Shown here: positions 51,980 to 63,079 of the stretch, in pieces
How the letters are laid out: the number at the start of each line of letters is the position of its first letter
Numbering within the stretch: the first letter of the stretch is position 1
Source: Onthophagus taurus
Taxonomy: Eukaryota; Arthropoda; Insecta; Coleoptera; Scarabaeidae
Assembly: GCF_036711975.1 (NCBI RefSeq)
Contig: NC_091973.1
Location: 18,228,001 to 18,292,000 of the forward strand
Length of the DNA: 64,000 nucleotides
Reading direction: 5' to 3'
Program-made: the position numbers and the translations under genes
The notes under the pieces: model-generated
What the model saw: only the letters and a program-made list of their open reading frames with translations
The model's database searches: none
Told to the model about the DNA's origin: nothing

Positions 51980-52419
51980 TTATTATTTATGGAGTTTTGT
52001 ATCAACTTTGAGTACCTCGTGTAGACGTATGAAGCATGGCACAACATTTTAATATCAAAATGTTACCTTTAGAATTGTACGAAGAATGTAGCTACATCTA
52101 GATTATCCGTCAATATATACATCTTGCACTTCTCCTGTCTCTCCTGATTTTGGACAGGAAATTCAAATATGCGAAGATTGGGGGTATTTATTAAACTGTT
52201 CTTATACTCAAAATAAGCACATATTCTCAGCATGCTGCTTAAAGAATCACACATTATCTGTAAATATATTCAGGCTTTTCTACATTTATATACTATTGAA
52301 ACTTACTTGAGGATATAAAAGCTAATAAACACTTAAGAAGACAAAAAGAATACAATAACAGACATAACTATAAGAAACTATTCCCAACTAATACACTTAG
52401 AAACGACTAAACTGAATAT

Positions 52420-54165
52420 CGGGAGAAACAACAAGAATTAATTAAGTTAAAATGGAAGAAGCAGTCGAATGATCATAAAGAGTGTTCGAAGAAACACCAT
52501 AAGGCAAGGGAAAAATGTATCGATAATAAAATTAAAATTAACGATCAGAAAAAGATTGTTGATGACAAAATCGGTGATAGATTATGCCCATCTCCCCCTA
52601 TTTTAGATAAATTCGATCACCATGACGAACAGCGAATAATAAACAATGATTTATTAGAACCCCCGATGCTTTGTGCCAAAATCGATGAAAAAAATTATGA
52701 GAATTTCCAAGATATTAATAATAATAATAAGCGTTGTTTTACCCCAGATTTAAATGACTCTAGTCCGGAAAGCTTTTCGTCAAAAAAAAAAGGAAAGGTG
52801 GGACGCCCAAAAATTCATTACTATCATGGAGTTTATCTACAACATAAACGTTGGTTTCTAATGAGGCTAAGAAGGGTTATGCGAGTGGATACCTTTTAGT
52901 GGCTAAACAAAGGTTACTTGAAAACAGTACGTTTTCGGATACCCCGCTGAGATTAATCGAGGAATCCAATGAACACAAGAAGGAATGGAATCAAAAAATA
53001 GTGGAGAAATGTAAAATAAGGACGAAATTGATAACTGAACCTATGATTAAGTGTTATCAGCAAGATGATGACGATGATGAAATTGAGGATAAGTTTATGG
53101 AAGATAAATTTAAGGAAAATAAACTTATTGAAAATAAATTTAATGAAAATAAACTTAATGAAAATAAGTTTAATGAAGATAAGGTTAAAGACAAATTGAA
53201 ACAAGAAAAATTAAAATTGGGTCAAGATAAACTAAGTCAAGAAAATGTTGGAGCAAATCTTCAAAAAAATGTTAAAAATGAAATGAAAGAGATTGACTAT
53301 CGTTGTCTATTAAAACCGGATGATTTGGATAAAAAGAGAGTTTTAACAGCAATGGGAGGGTTATTTTACGCGGGAGAATTAAAAACGATTGAACCGCCCG
53401 ACGTTTACTCCATAACTTTGGACGGGGACTTTTTTTATTTTAGATTTTGGAAGTTTATCCAAGAAACGAAAAAGAATTAACGGTCGGAACAAGAGTAGCT
53501 GCTTATAGGAGTCAAAAATATCGTTGCCTTTATCCCGGAAGTGTGGCAGAACCCGATTCATCTACCTCAAAATTTCTTTCTGTCTATTTCGACGACGGCG
53601 ATAACGGAAAAATTCCATTGAAAGACATCCGATTACTCCCTTCGAGCTTAAGCAAGAGTAAAAGAAGAACGTTAACAACAGAAGATTCGAACGGAAAGAA
53701 TTCGACTCCACCAACACCGAATCAAAAATTTAGGATCATTTCGAAATCAAGGAGAGTCACCAAACGGATTCCTCAACGTTTAATAATATTAATGATGACA
53801 AGGATAAAAAGAAAATGGAAAACTCAGAGATTGAAAAGAAGGAGCGAAAACATCGGTGTACCGAGGAAAATTATCAACACAAAAATAGGAAGCATAAGAA
53901 ACACAAGAAACATCTTCATAAAGACGAGAAAAGCGATGAAAAAAATATTGAAGTACTCAAAATTACTAATGAAGAAATCGATTTCGATTCGAAGAAAAGT
54001 TTCGAAAAAATTGATTCGAAAGAAATTAAAAGATATTAATGATGAAAATGATTTTAATGTAGAATTAGAAGATGATATTGTTGCAAATCCCGAAGATGAA
54101 ATTACCATGGAGAATATCAGGGATACTTTGGATGAAAGCAGCAGGTATTTCGAAATAGACTAGCT
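52420..54165 (+). pseudogene. Tudor/His-Lys-rich pseudogene, winged eye/BAHCC1-like (copy 4)
   Basis: Charged start (ECSKKHHKAREKC-like), DLNDSSPESFSS, shared TAA at about 52848, then frames 52851-53480 (SNEAKKGYASGYLL, K/N repeats, [31 protein letters not shown]) and 53447-54163 ([34 protein letters not shown]). This copy lacks the DYPFMEYDPN segment (33-base deletion). The His/Lys-rich tail (KNRKHKKHKKHLHKDEKSDE) is in another frame, 53815-54039, and an acidic end (NPEDEITMENIRDTLDES) closes it. It is followed on the same strand by a foldback element and the BAH exons: the most complete unit in the window, with the domain order of the parent family. Confidence 0.78.
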
Positions 54166-54235
54166 TAAACAATTAAAAATAAAAATAAATTAATTAATTA
54201 TAAGTACTTCACGGCTTTCACGGCGGGTGTTAATT

Positions 54236-54450
54236 AAACTAAAACTAGAACTAACACTAGAACTAGAAACTTTCGGGTTAAACCGTGCATTTTTTGAAAA
54301 AATGTTTGACGTTTCGGATGTCATGTTGCAACCTTCTTCAGAAACAAGTTCGAAGTGTCACTTCGAATTTGTTTTCTGAAAACATCGAAACGCACGGCTT
54401 TACCCGAAAGTTTCTAGCTCTAGGTCTAGTGTTAGTTCTAGTTTTAGTTT
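54236..54450. mobile_element. Small foldback element with TCTAGT-rich TIRs (copy 2)
   Basis: TIRs AAACTAAAACTAGAACTAAC and its inverse, continuing through GAAACTTTCGGGTT. It splits copy 4 between the acidic end and the BAH exons. It matches 21027-21254; window bases 1-20 are the right end of a third copy. Confidence 0.7.
54311..54341 (-). ncRNA. Hammerhead-like motif inside foldback element
   Basis: Minus strand: CTGAAGA, A, GGTTGC / ACATCC imperfect stem, GAAAC. The core residues are kept, but the stem is weak. Confidence 0.35.
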
Positions 54451-54486
54451 AAATTAATTAATTAACTATTTTTTCGTCGATTTCAG

Positions 54487-54745
54487 CTTTTCTTTTCGAT
54501 CGCAAGTTCAGATCGAGCCTATATTGGAATCATGGAAGAACTTTGGGAGATTTTAGGCAATGTGAATTGACATGTTCGATCGCATTATCACCCAGAAGAA
54601 GCAACCGAATACGATATTAAGTTCCAAATTCCCGTAAGAATTAATTTATTTTAATTATTTAATGTAATTAGTTTAATTAAATTCATTTCAGGGTGTATTA
54701 TTTGAATCGAATCACCAAGATGAGAACGATGTCCAAACGATTTGA
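54487..54745 (+). pseudogene. BAH-domain exon pair (copy 4)
   Basis: Exon a 54487-54633, intron 54634-54691 with GT..AG, exon b 54692-54745 with the same VQTI-stop. A C-to-A change makes TGA in GNVN-C-H (about 54572), an extra nonsense codon not in copy 1. It is on the same strand as, and downstream of, the Tudor part (52420-54165). Confidence 0.8.
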
Positions 54746-55279
54746 AGGAAATGTGACGTTTTGCAATTAGAACAGTATTTTTAAAGAGTATTAAAAAAAT
54801 GGAAAAATAAAATTTGACGTTGACAACCGGAGTTAATCAAAACTTTATTGTTTAAACTAAATATGGAGTATTTGCACTCCTTTTAATGCAAATTTTGTGA
54901 GGATGTCATATTTATTAAGTATAATAGTTCATACCATTAAGTAATTAAAAAGTTATTTTAAAATTAAACGAAATAGTTCAAATTCCGATTATAAACGTCA
55001 ACTTTAATTTACAATTAAAAAAAAAATTTCATTAAAAATCCTTTAAAATGAATGCAAACACGATTAATTTATCTTAGAAAAACAATAAAGATCAAAAGAA
55101 AAAATTAGTAACATGAAGAATTTTTGAGATAACCCCATCGTGTTTGGAGTCATTTTAGAAGACTTTTCGTGAAGATTACGATGCAAAAATGTTAAATAAA
55201 TAAACTCACGGCATGTCTTAAAATGGGCATGATGTGGGGCCGATATCTTTGCTTGCCGTCCAAAGTTATAGGTAAACGT

Positions 55280-57000
55280 CGGACGGTTCAATCGTTTTCA
55301 ATTCTCAACGATCGTCAATCTCGTAAAATCATTTTCATTATTAATTACAGCATTAATATCTTTTTCTTGATTAATTTCTTTCGAATCAATTTCTTCGAAT
55401 CGAAATCGATTTGGTCAATATTAATTTTGACTATTGTCTTTATGATGATGTTTCCTGTGTTTCTTATGCTTCCTATTTTTGTGTTGACAATTTTCCTCGG
55501 TACACCGATGTTTTCGCTCCTTCTTTTCAATCTCTTGGTTTTCCATTTTCTTCTTATCCTTGTCATCATTAATATCATTAAACGTCGAGGAATCTGTTTG
55601 GTAACTCTCCTGGATTTCGTAATGATCCTGAATTTTTGATTCGGTGTTGGTGGAGTTGAATTTTTTCCGCTCGAATCTTCCGTTGTTAACGTTCTTCTTT
55701 TACGCTTGCTTAAGCTCGATAAAGAATTTGGGTCATATTCCATGAAGGGATAATCCGAAGGGAGTAATCGGATGTCTTTCAATGGAATTTTTCCGTTATC
55801 GCCCTCGTCGAAATAAACAGAAAGAAATTTTGCGATAGGTGAATCGGGTTCTGCCACACTTCCGGGATAAAGGCAACGATATTTTTGACTCCTATAAGCA
55901 GCTACTCTTGTTCCGACCGTTAATTCTTCTTCGTTTCTTGGATAAACTTCCAAAATCTAAAATAAAAAAGTCCCCGTCCAAAGTTATGGAGTAAACGTCG
56001 AGCGGTTCAACCGCTTTTAATTCTCCTGCGTAAAATAACCCTCCCATTGCTGTTAAAACTCTCTTTTTATCCAAATCATCCGGTTTTAATAGATAACGGT
56101 AGTCAATCTCTTTCATTTCATTTTTAAAGTATTTTTGAAGATTTGCACCAACATTTTCTTGACTTAGTTTATCTTGACCCAATTTTAATTTTTCTTGTTT
56201 CAGTTTGTCTTTAACCTTATCTTCATTAAACTTATTTTCATTAAGTTTATTTTCATTAAATTTATTTTCAATAAGTTTATTTTCTTTAAATTTATCTTCC
56301 TTAAACTTATCCTCAATTTCATCATCGTCTTCATCTTGCCGATAACACTTAATGATAGGTTCAGTTTTCAATTTCGACCTTATTTTACATTTCTCCACTA
56401 TTTTTTGATTCTTCTCCTTCTTGTGTTCATTGAATTCCTCGATTAATCTCAGCGGGGTATCCGAAAACGTGCTGTTTTCAAGTAGCCTTTGTTTAGCCGC
56501 TAAAAGGTATCCACTCGCACAGCCCTTCTTAGCCTCATTAGCAACCAACGTTTATGTTGTCGATAAACTCCATGATAGTAATGAACTTTTGGGCCTCCCA
56601 CCTTTTCTTTTTTTTTTGGACGAAGAGTTTTCCGGACTAGAATCATTTAAATCTGGGGTAAAACAATGCTTATTATTATTTTTATTAATATCTTGGAAAT
56701 TCTCATAATTTTTTTCATCGGTTATGGCACAAAACATCGGTGTTTCTAATAAATCATAGTTTATTATTCGCTGTTCGTCATGGTGATCGAATTTATCTAA
56801 AATAAGGGGAGGTGGGCATAATGTATCACCGATTTTGTCATCAACAATCTTTTTCTGATCGTTAATTTTAATTTTATCATCGATACATTCCTCCCTTGAC
56901 TTATGGTGTTTCTTCGAACACTCTTTATGGCATTCCATTGCTTCTTCCATTTTAACTTAACTAATTCTTGTTGTTTGTCCCGATATTCAGTTTAGTCGTT
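55280..57000 (-). pseudogene. Tudor/His-Lys-rich pseudogene, winged eye/BAHCC1-like (copy 5)
   Basis: Minus strand. 56950-56552 is the longest N-terminal frame in the family (MEEAMECHKECSKKHHKSRE, DKIKINDQKKIVDDKIGD, DLNDSSPENSSSKKKRKGG) and ends at the shared TAA. 56548-55892 is the K/N block and first Tudor part, here read through to RINGRN. 55953-55345 is the second Tudor part ([38 protein letters not shown]) and basic tail. No BAH exons follow on this strand. It forms an inverted pair with copy 4, spacer about 1.1 kb. Confidence 0.75.
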
Positions 57001-57414
57001 TTTAAGTGTTTTAGTTGTGAATAGTTTCTTGTAGTTATGTCTGTTATTGTATTCTTATTGTCTTCTTAAGTGTTTATTAGCTTTTATATCCTCAAGTAAG
57101 TTTCAATAGTACATAAATTTAGAAAAGCCTGAATATATTTACAGTTAATGTGTGATTCTTTAAGTAGCATGTTGAGAATATGTGCTTATTTTGAGTATAA
57201 GAACAGTCTAATAAATACCCCCAATCTTCGCATATTTGAATTTCCTGTCCATAATCGGAAGCGACTGGAGAAGTGACAGGTGTGTATACATTGACGGATA
57301 ATCTAGATGTAGCTACATTCTTCGTTCGATTCTAAAGGGAACATTTTGATATTAAAATGTTGTGCCATGCTTCAATGTTGACACAAAAGTCCATAAATAA
57401 TAATTAATTTTCAA

Positions 57415-57975
57415 TTTCTGTTTTACGTTCACTCTTACTCGTAGTGTTCTATCAGATAAAAAAGTGTTTATTAATAATATTAGGGATGATGAACCGTTCA
57501 TTCTTGCCAGTTTAAATAGAAGACCTTTATGCCACACTGAGTTAAATGCCTTCTTGGTATCTAAACGTAATGCCGATTTTTTTTTGCCGGTTTTGCTTAA
57601 ATAAGTGTGACGTTAGAATTTTAAAAGGGTGAGTGGTGGCAAAAATGTCCACATTTAAATCCAAACTGATATGGTGGAATGAACGAATTGACCAAAGACA
57701 GTAATCTGTTCTTTATAACAATTTCAAAGGTTTTTTCGATCACGGATAATAGAGTAATTGGTCTGTAATCCCTCGGAGAGAGTAAGTCGTTGTCTTTTTT
57801 AGGAATACAAATTATTGTTTCCCCTTTTCCATTCTTTAGGAAAATATCTGTTCTTGATACAATAATTAAAGACTTTTATTATGTATACATGTACCTCATC
57901 ATCCAATCTTCTTAAAATATTCCTTGTAATGTTATCCGATCTGGGCGATGAGTTTTTACCATTGTGTAAAGCTAT
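57415..57975 (-). pseudogene. Non-LTR RT fragment (Jockey-like), right copy
   Basis: Same as 2895-3445. Motif-A region in frame at 57537 downward (MWHKGLLFKLARMNGSSSLI, LSDRTLRVRVNVKQ); the fingers (DYRPITLLSVIEKTFEIVIK) further up the coordinates. YxDD absent, several breaks. Confidence 0.7.
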
Positions 57976-58095
57976 ACAGAGGGTCCCGTATCTTCCGCAT
58001 CAGAGCATTATACGGTTGTAGGATGCATTATTCTGAAGCGCTCTTTCTAATAAAATGTTTATAAGAACCGCACAGAAACAGTTTAAAGTTATCCG
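57976..58095. mobile_element. MITE remnant (TCTTCCGCATCAGAGCATT family)
   Basis: Short form with about 45 bases of the left end and part of the interior; its right TIR is replaced by the duplicated spacer. Confidence 0.55.
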
Positions 58096-58930
58096 TATTT
58101 AAAATTGCGTAATGCACACCGCGCGCTATGTACGGTTCGCGACCTAAATTAATTGCTTTCCACACTTGATTATTTGTTACGTTAGCATGTAAGAATTTGT
58201 ATATAAACCCAAATTTTGTATTAATAGAACAGTATATTCGAACAATTGAAATTCATTGTACCATTGATCTACTTCCTGGAATTTATGTTTTTCGAAGTCA
58301 TCACCTTCCAACAATTTGTAGCTTTCTTCCAGATATATGAATTTGTAAACTTAAAATATATAATATAAGAACTATAGTATATAATAATATAAATATATGT
58401 GTTTAATCTGAATTAAAGATGAAATTTTTCTTTCAATTAATAAATTCATTTTCCTTTTATTTGTCTTAATTAGGGTCAGTAAATTAGCAAACGTTGCTGA
58501 CCGAAGTCTTCGCACGCACTGAAAATTGCGTAATACACTTGATTACTTGTTACGTTAGCATGTAAGAATTTGTATATAAACCCAAATTTTGTATTAATAG
58601 AACAGTATATTCGAACAATTCTTATGTTCCACAATTTGTATGCACATCACCAATAAATTTAAAGTATTATTGATATCTTAGTAATGCTGGTTTCCTTCCT
58701 GGATTAAATTGTAAAGAAAAACAATGTTTCTGAAAAAAAAACAAATTTCTGAAGAACCTAAAGAACAGACTCTTTTATAAAAAACAAAACCTTTTTTTTT
58801 TTCTGTTTACTACAGTATACTTGTAGCCGTGTAGCGTCCACGGACGTTTTGACAATAATAAGACCAGGCCATAGAAATTAAATGATAATCAACAAAAGAT
58901 CTTAACTTAAAGTTTTAACAAATTAGCAGG
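58096..58930. other. Repeat-derived spacer with local duplication
   Basis: A segment around TATATAAACCC is present at 58093-58248 and 58530-58625, but once in the left copy (4085-4250). No gene is seen. Confidence 0.5.
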
Positions 58931-59330
58931 AAATTTTATAATCAACAACTTCAATCTATCATCTTTGCCATCATGAACAACACTGTTTTTAATCCGTATA
59001 TATTTATAATTGTTTTCACGACCCAGCTGTTTAGCTTTCTTAAACAGATCTACATTAAAAACCGTGTTCATTACTAAATAAATTATCTGTCAGATTTTGT
59101 ATCTTTATGCCAGTCGAGGGGTTATCACTATTTTTTCGATATGACGAGATGTGAATTTAATAATTACATTCTTCACAGGAGCACACAAGAAATCGGAGCG
59201 ATTTCGCATGGGCAATCTATTAATATCTGCTTTGATCAGTGACAATAGCATTCCCAATCTCCGAAACAATTGACCTTAGATCCTCCTTAATCTTTTCAGG
59301 TATGCCAAACAAGATCAAGTTAGTAAGTCT
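58931..59330 (-). pseudogene. Non-LTR ORF1 fragment (CR1/L2/Kiri type), longer copy
   Basis: Minus strand, frames change twice: RLPMRNRSDFLCAPVKNVII then KFTSRHIEKIVI, NLTDNLFSNEHGF, DLFKKAKQLGRENNYKYI. The series KFTSRHIxxxI, then a loop, then LFKKAKxLxxxxxYKYxW is the C-terminal domain of CR1/L2 ORF1 proteins. The left duplicate (4575-4730) lacks the first half, so either it was deleted there or, less likely, inserted here. Confidence 0.65.
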
Positions 59331-59840
59331 GAAATACTGCTAGAGCCGTGTAGGCATTCACTGTAAGTATTATTTATGGAAGATTATCATAATTGCACCT
59401 CCTCTAGTTTTTGTAATTTGGAAGCGCCAGTTTTTGTATTGAACGGCATGATCTGTCTTCAGTTTGGTACTTGTAAGTAGGGCTACATAACTGTCATTTT
59501 GTTGTAGATAATTAAGGATTAGATGTTTTTGTTGTTGAAGCTGTTGACATTAGCATATACTTGAAGATGATTTTATGAGATGTTATTGTATTCATTCTCC
59601 TGTTCGGTGGTCGATGAATCTGATGGTTGCTATATGTAGCATGGCTCAGTAGGTAAGATCTCTGTTATTTGCATCATCGTTTGGTTGCCGTTGCGGGAGG
59701 GGAGTTTGTATCCAGACGATCAAGCATCACAATGTACGCACGGTGTACTGGAAATGTTTAGGAAGATATCGACGTTAAAGTTTTCGGTGAAGTGCGCTCT
59801 GAGTTTCAAAATCAGTTCTTGTCTATTTGAGTTGATAGGT
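59331..59840. other. Unassigned segment
   Basis: 59340-59655 is absent from the left duplicate. It has no clear domain; a minus-strand RGGAIMIIF-like piece could belong to the same non-LTR element. 59660-59840 matches 4729-4900. Confidence 0.3.
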
Positions 59841-60026
59841 TTGTTAAGTACAGGATGTCCCAAAATGGTTGTCCGCATAGGCTATCTCCGAAACTAAAAG
59901 AGATAGAAAAAAAGTTGATCTCTCATGATCTCGTTTTTCGAGAAACTGCCTATCGGCAAAAACTGAAAAATTTTCGAAACAAAAAACTCGAAGAAACTTT
60001 TGAAGAAACTCACTTCGAACCAGTTT

Positions 60027-60057
60027 CTGAATAAGGTTGCAACATGGCATACGAAAC
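60027..60057 (+). ncRNA. Hammerhead-like motif (degenerate)
   Basis: CTGAATA in place of CTGANGA, GGTTGC / GCATAC stem, GAAAC kept. Duplicate of 5150-5180. Confidence 0.3.
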
Positions 60058-60619
60058 GTCAAACCTTTTCTTAAAAGGCGCACGGCAAAACCCGTAAGTT
60101 TCTAGTGTTAGTTCTAGTTTTAGTTCAATTCACACCGGCCTTGAAAGCCTTCGTACTTATATATCAAAAATTGTTTCAAAATTTGTTCGAAAAACAAAAG
60201 ATGTTTAAAGTTCAATTTTAAATAAATAATCTCTAATAAAATAAATTGATATCTGTTTTCGTTAAGACTATGTACTGGTATGATATTGATGGTGTTAGTC
60301 GGGCATTAATTAATTGTCAATTCTAATAAAAATTATTAGGAAGAAAAGTTCTTTAAAATTGAATTTTCATTTTCATACAAGTTTTCACTCATGAAATCGT
60401 CGCTAATTATCCCTACGAATGCGCGTTCATCTGCATTAATAAAAATGGCTCAGTTAGGTTCTAATTTTTTGAAGATAGAAATGAATACTAAAAGAATAAA
60501 TATAAGTAAAAGAGGTTTTTCTTTTAAACATACTATCATTATAATGTAATTAGGTTCGAATTAACCTGATCAAGTAGTTTTTAATAGCCTCATTAAGACC
60601 TTAATTACTATTCCCCACA
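60058..60619. other. F-box gene upstream region, right copy
   Basis: Counterpart of 5181-5727. No ORF. Confidence 0.45.
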
Positions 60620-60640
60620 TATAAATAACCTAGAGTTCAG
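60620..60640 (+). promoter_or_regulatory. TATA box and initiator of F-box copy 3, shortened spacing
   Basis: TATAAATA at 60620-60627, TCAG at 60637-60640. A 12-base deletion (AACCTAGAGTTCAG) leaves only 19 bases from TATA to the initiator A. Confidence 0.6.
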
Positions 60641-60692
60641 TTTACCCAGTTCTTTTGTAAGTGGCAGTTCTCGTGATACTACCTTAATCAAT

Positions 60693-61109
60693 ATGTTTTT
60701 CCAGACTTTCCAGAAGACGATCTACACGAACCAAGTTATACCTATCTTTTTGGAGTTTCCGGTGGAATTAATAATAATGAGTCTAGGTTTTTTGGATCCG
60801 AAATCTCTTTTGGTTGCAGCCGTAACATATGCCAAGGTGATGGATATTTGTCAAGAACACACAACTCTTCGAAGACGATTGAGGGCTGCTCAAAATTCCG
60901 AGGAAAAGCGAAGAGTTAATTATTACCTAAATCCAAGTAGTGTAGTTAAAGTAATAAGAAATGGACCTGTCAATAATTGTTCGACAAAATTTGAAGTGTC
61001 TAAAAAAGCCTTTTTATCTTTGGATTTAATTGGTAAGATTAGTAATAGGTGTGAAAGTAGATTTAAGAGGATAAGTAATGTTACATCAACTCGAAACTTT
61101 AGAATATAA
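60693..61109 (+). CDS. Small F-box-like protein, copy 3 (intact ORF)
   Basis: 138 residues, MFFQTFQKTIYTNQVIPIFL to SNVTSTRNFRI then TAA. F-box-like segment at about residues 18-60 (FPVELIIMSLGFLDPKSLL, HTTLRRRL), then a basic tail (EEKRRVNYYLNPSSVVK, NRCESRFKRISN). Role by family: Skp1 binding in an SCF ubiquitin ligase; no substrate-binding repeats are seen, so an adaptor-only or degenerate form is possible. Differences from copy 2 (13089) are about 12 residues plus the N-terminal three, no frameshift. The core promoter is damaged, so transcription may start elsewhere. AATAAA motifs lie at about 61210-61230. Confidence 0.6.
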   Translation: MFFQTFQKTIYTNQVIPIFLEFPVELIIMSLGFLDPKSLLVAAVTYAKVMDICQEHTTLRRRLRAAQNSEEKRRVNYYLNPSSVVKVIRNGPVNNCSTKFEVSKKAFLSLDLIGKISNRCESRFKRISNVTSTRNFRI

Positions 61110-61559
61110 GTTCTTAATTTTAGATTTATTTAAAAATCTGTTGACGAATTTCTTCTTGAATAAATTTTAAACTTTAAGATGTTACTTGTGAAGTGGAAAC
61201 GATTCTAAAATAAAATACTATAAAAATAAATAAAACTTTTCATTTCAATTTGAAATCTTCTTCGCGAATTCCAATTTTGTTTACAGGCTCATTCAAATTA
61301 AATTGGCTCATTACATTGAAGTTCTTTAAGTAATATTCACATTAATTCCATCATTAACTCAATCAATATTTAATCCATTCATTGAGTCATTTCGTCATCT
61401 GTTATTTTCATCGTCAAATTTTTACCGAGGTTCAATTGAGCACGTGGTTGACCATCTTGTGGCAGCGCTGTGGCGACGCGGGAATGTTGTTATAGTTTAA
61501 AATATTATTACTTTATTTTCTCTTATTTTGTTGCAAACATTAGTATTAACGTTGTTATT
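61110..61559. other. F-box gene 3' flank, right copy
   Basis: Counterpart of 6146-6589, no gene seen. Confidence 0.4.
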
Positions 61560-61805
61560 TAATAAGTAAGTCGTCCAATAGCGATTCACGGAAAAAGTTT
61601 ATTTCTCTTTCCGTGAATCGCATTGGTGACTACACGTGAGAAACTAGTTATGAACGGCGCGGCGGACCGGCCGATTGCCTGGGTCTGATTTACGATCTCC
61701 TATTGGACGACTTTAAACAGTTCCCGTGAGGTTATTATAAACATTTCATTTTATTACATTCAGAATATGTATCCTTCAACCGTATAATGCTCTGATCCGG
61801 AAGAT
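61560..61805. mobile_element. MITE remnant (TCTTCCGCATCAGAGCATT family)
   Basis: Retains more of the interior (CACGTGAGAAAC, GCGGACCGGCCG) than the left copy at 6590-6785; same fusion to Pao integrase. Confidence 0.6.
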
Positions 61806-62740
61806 TTTAGTTTTAGGAGTTTCATTTTCTTCGGTTGGCAGCGGGCAAATTTTGACCGTTGGCCTTGTCAAATATCCTGTTTTCGTCTTAATTGTTACGA
61901 CTCTAACAATGCCGTCGGATCCGGGGTGTAATTTTACAATTCGTCCGAGATTCCAATGCAATGGAGGAAGTTGCTCATTTTTCACCAAGACCATATCACC
62001 AATCTCCGAAGAAGAGGTAGATACATTCCATTTCGCTCTCTGGTGTAAAGTTGATAAGTACTCTTGTTTCCATCTATTCCAAAAGTCCTGTACGGCTCGC
62101 TTTATAAGTTGCCATCTGTTCAAACGATTAATAGGAACCTGGGCGAATCCGCTGATCACCAATTACTCTTAGCAAATGAGTCTTTACAGCCTTGACTCCG
62201 GCTTCTGTGAGGCCATTAAAATATGGAGCTCCTGGAGGATGAAATACCCAGGCTAATTCTAATTTTTCCTCTGAAGACTGAGCGAGTTCTTTCCATTTGT
62301 TGTTGGTCCCTATAATGTTGGTCCCTTGATCCGAAAGAAGTGTAGAGCATCGTCCTCGACGCGATATAAATCGTTGTCGAGCAGATACAAATGAATCCGT
62401 GGTGATATCTGAAACTAGCTCTAGATCAATCGCCTTCGTGGCGGTACAAACTAAAACACAAATATAAGATTTTACGGACCGCGAACCTCTACCATGATTG
62501 AACGTGGTGTAAATGGGGCCGACAAAATCCACAGCGGTTGTTGTAAATGCCTTGACCGCTGATAGTCGACAACGACCAAGATCTGCCATAAAAAGTTCAT
62601 ATGATTTGAGTTTACACCGAAAACATCGGATACATCTGGATATATTTCGGTAAATGATGCTCCGAGATGATAAAATCCAATATTGTTGTTGGACCAATGA
62701 TTGGAAAGTTCTTTGACCCAATATTCATTTTTGGACGGCT
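61806..62740 (-). pseudogene. BEL/Pao integrase, right copy (core ORF open)
   Basis: 62721-62128 is one open frame of 197 residues with CIRCFRCKLKSYELFMADL (zinc-binding-type Cys), TTAVDFVGPI (Asp 1), STLLSDQGTNIIGTN (Asp 2) and PPGAPYFNGLTEAGVKAVKT (Glu): the whole DDE core. After a frame change near 62150 the C-terminal DUF5641-like part (62162-61776, GDMVLVKNEQLPPLHWNLGR) follows. Protease, RT and RNase H are missing upstream, exactly as in the left copy, so the deletion predates the duplication. Confidence 0.85.
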
Positions 62741-62794
62741 CTGGGAAGTTTTATTATTTGATGTCAAAAGTACTGTCCTTTTCCAGAAATGCAA

Positions 62795-63060
62795 TCAGTT
62801 GTTTGTCGAGATTTCAAATTCAGCATGTTCAGCTTCAAATGTGGTATTTATTGAAGAGTTAATTTTTTGAAGTAACAAGTTAAATAACAGAAAATCCCAT
62901 TGATCGACGGGAAAGCCCAATGTTCGAAAACCTTCTAGACTTTCCTGGAATGTATCGATAAGGAAACGAAAACCCTTAGCAGAATCCTCCTTCAGAGGTT
63001 TTAAATTAATGACTTCGTTAATGTAAAGCGTCGCCAAATGGTGTTTATTCTGTTAACGCC
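62795..63060 (-). pseudogene. BEL/Pao gag (DUF1759-like) fragment, right copy
   Basis: An 80-residue open piece: TLYINEVINLKPLKEDSAKG, FRFLIDTFQESLEGFRTLGF and FPVDQWDFLLFNLLLQKINS. It is the right counterpart of 7780-8040. Cut at 63060 by unrelated non-LTR sequence. Confidence 0.8.
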
Positions 63061-63079
63061 CTTTTTATGTTTATTTTAA

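Larger units (their letters stand above)
50866..57412 (+). repeat. Inverted segmental duplication, partner of 17843-24196
   Basis: See the partner entry. This copy keeps more of the gypsy element (gag start, PBS-like site and LTR). Confidence 0.85.
54435..63060 (+). repeat. Segmental duplication, right copy (partner 1-8045)
   Basis: See the partner. The extra length is mainly the segment at 59066-59655 and the local duplication at 58093. Confidence 0.9.
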
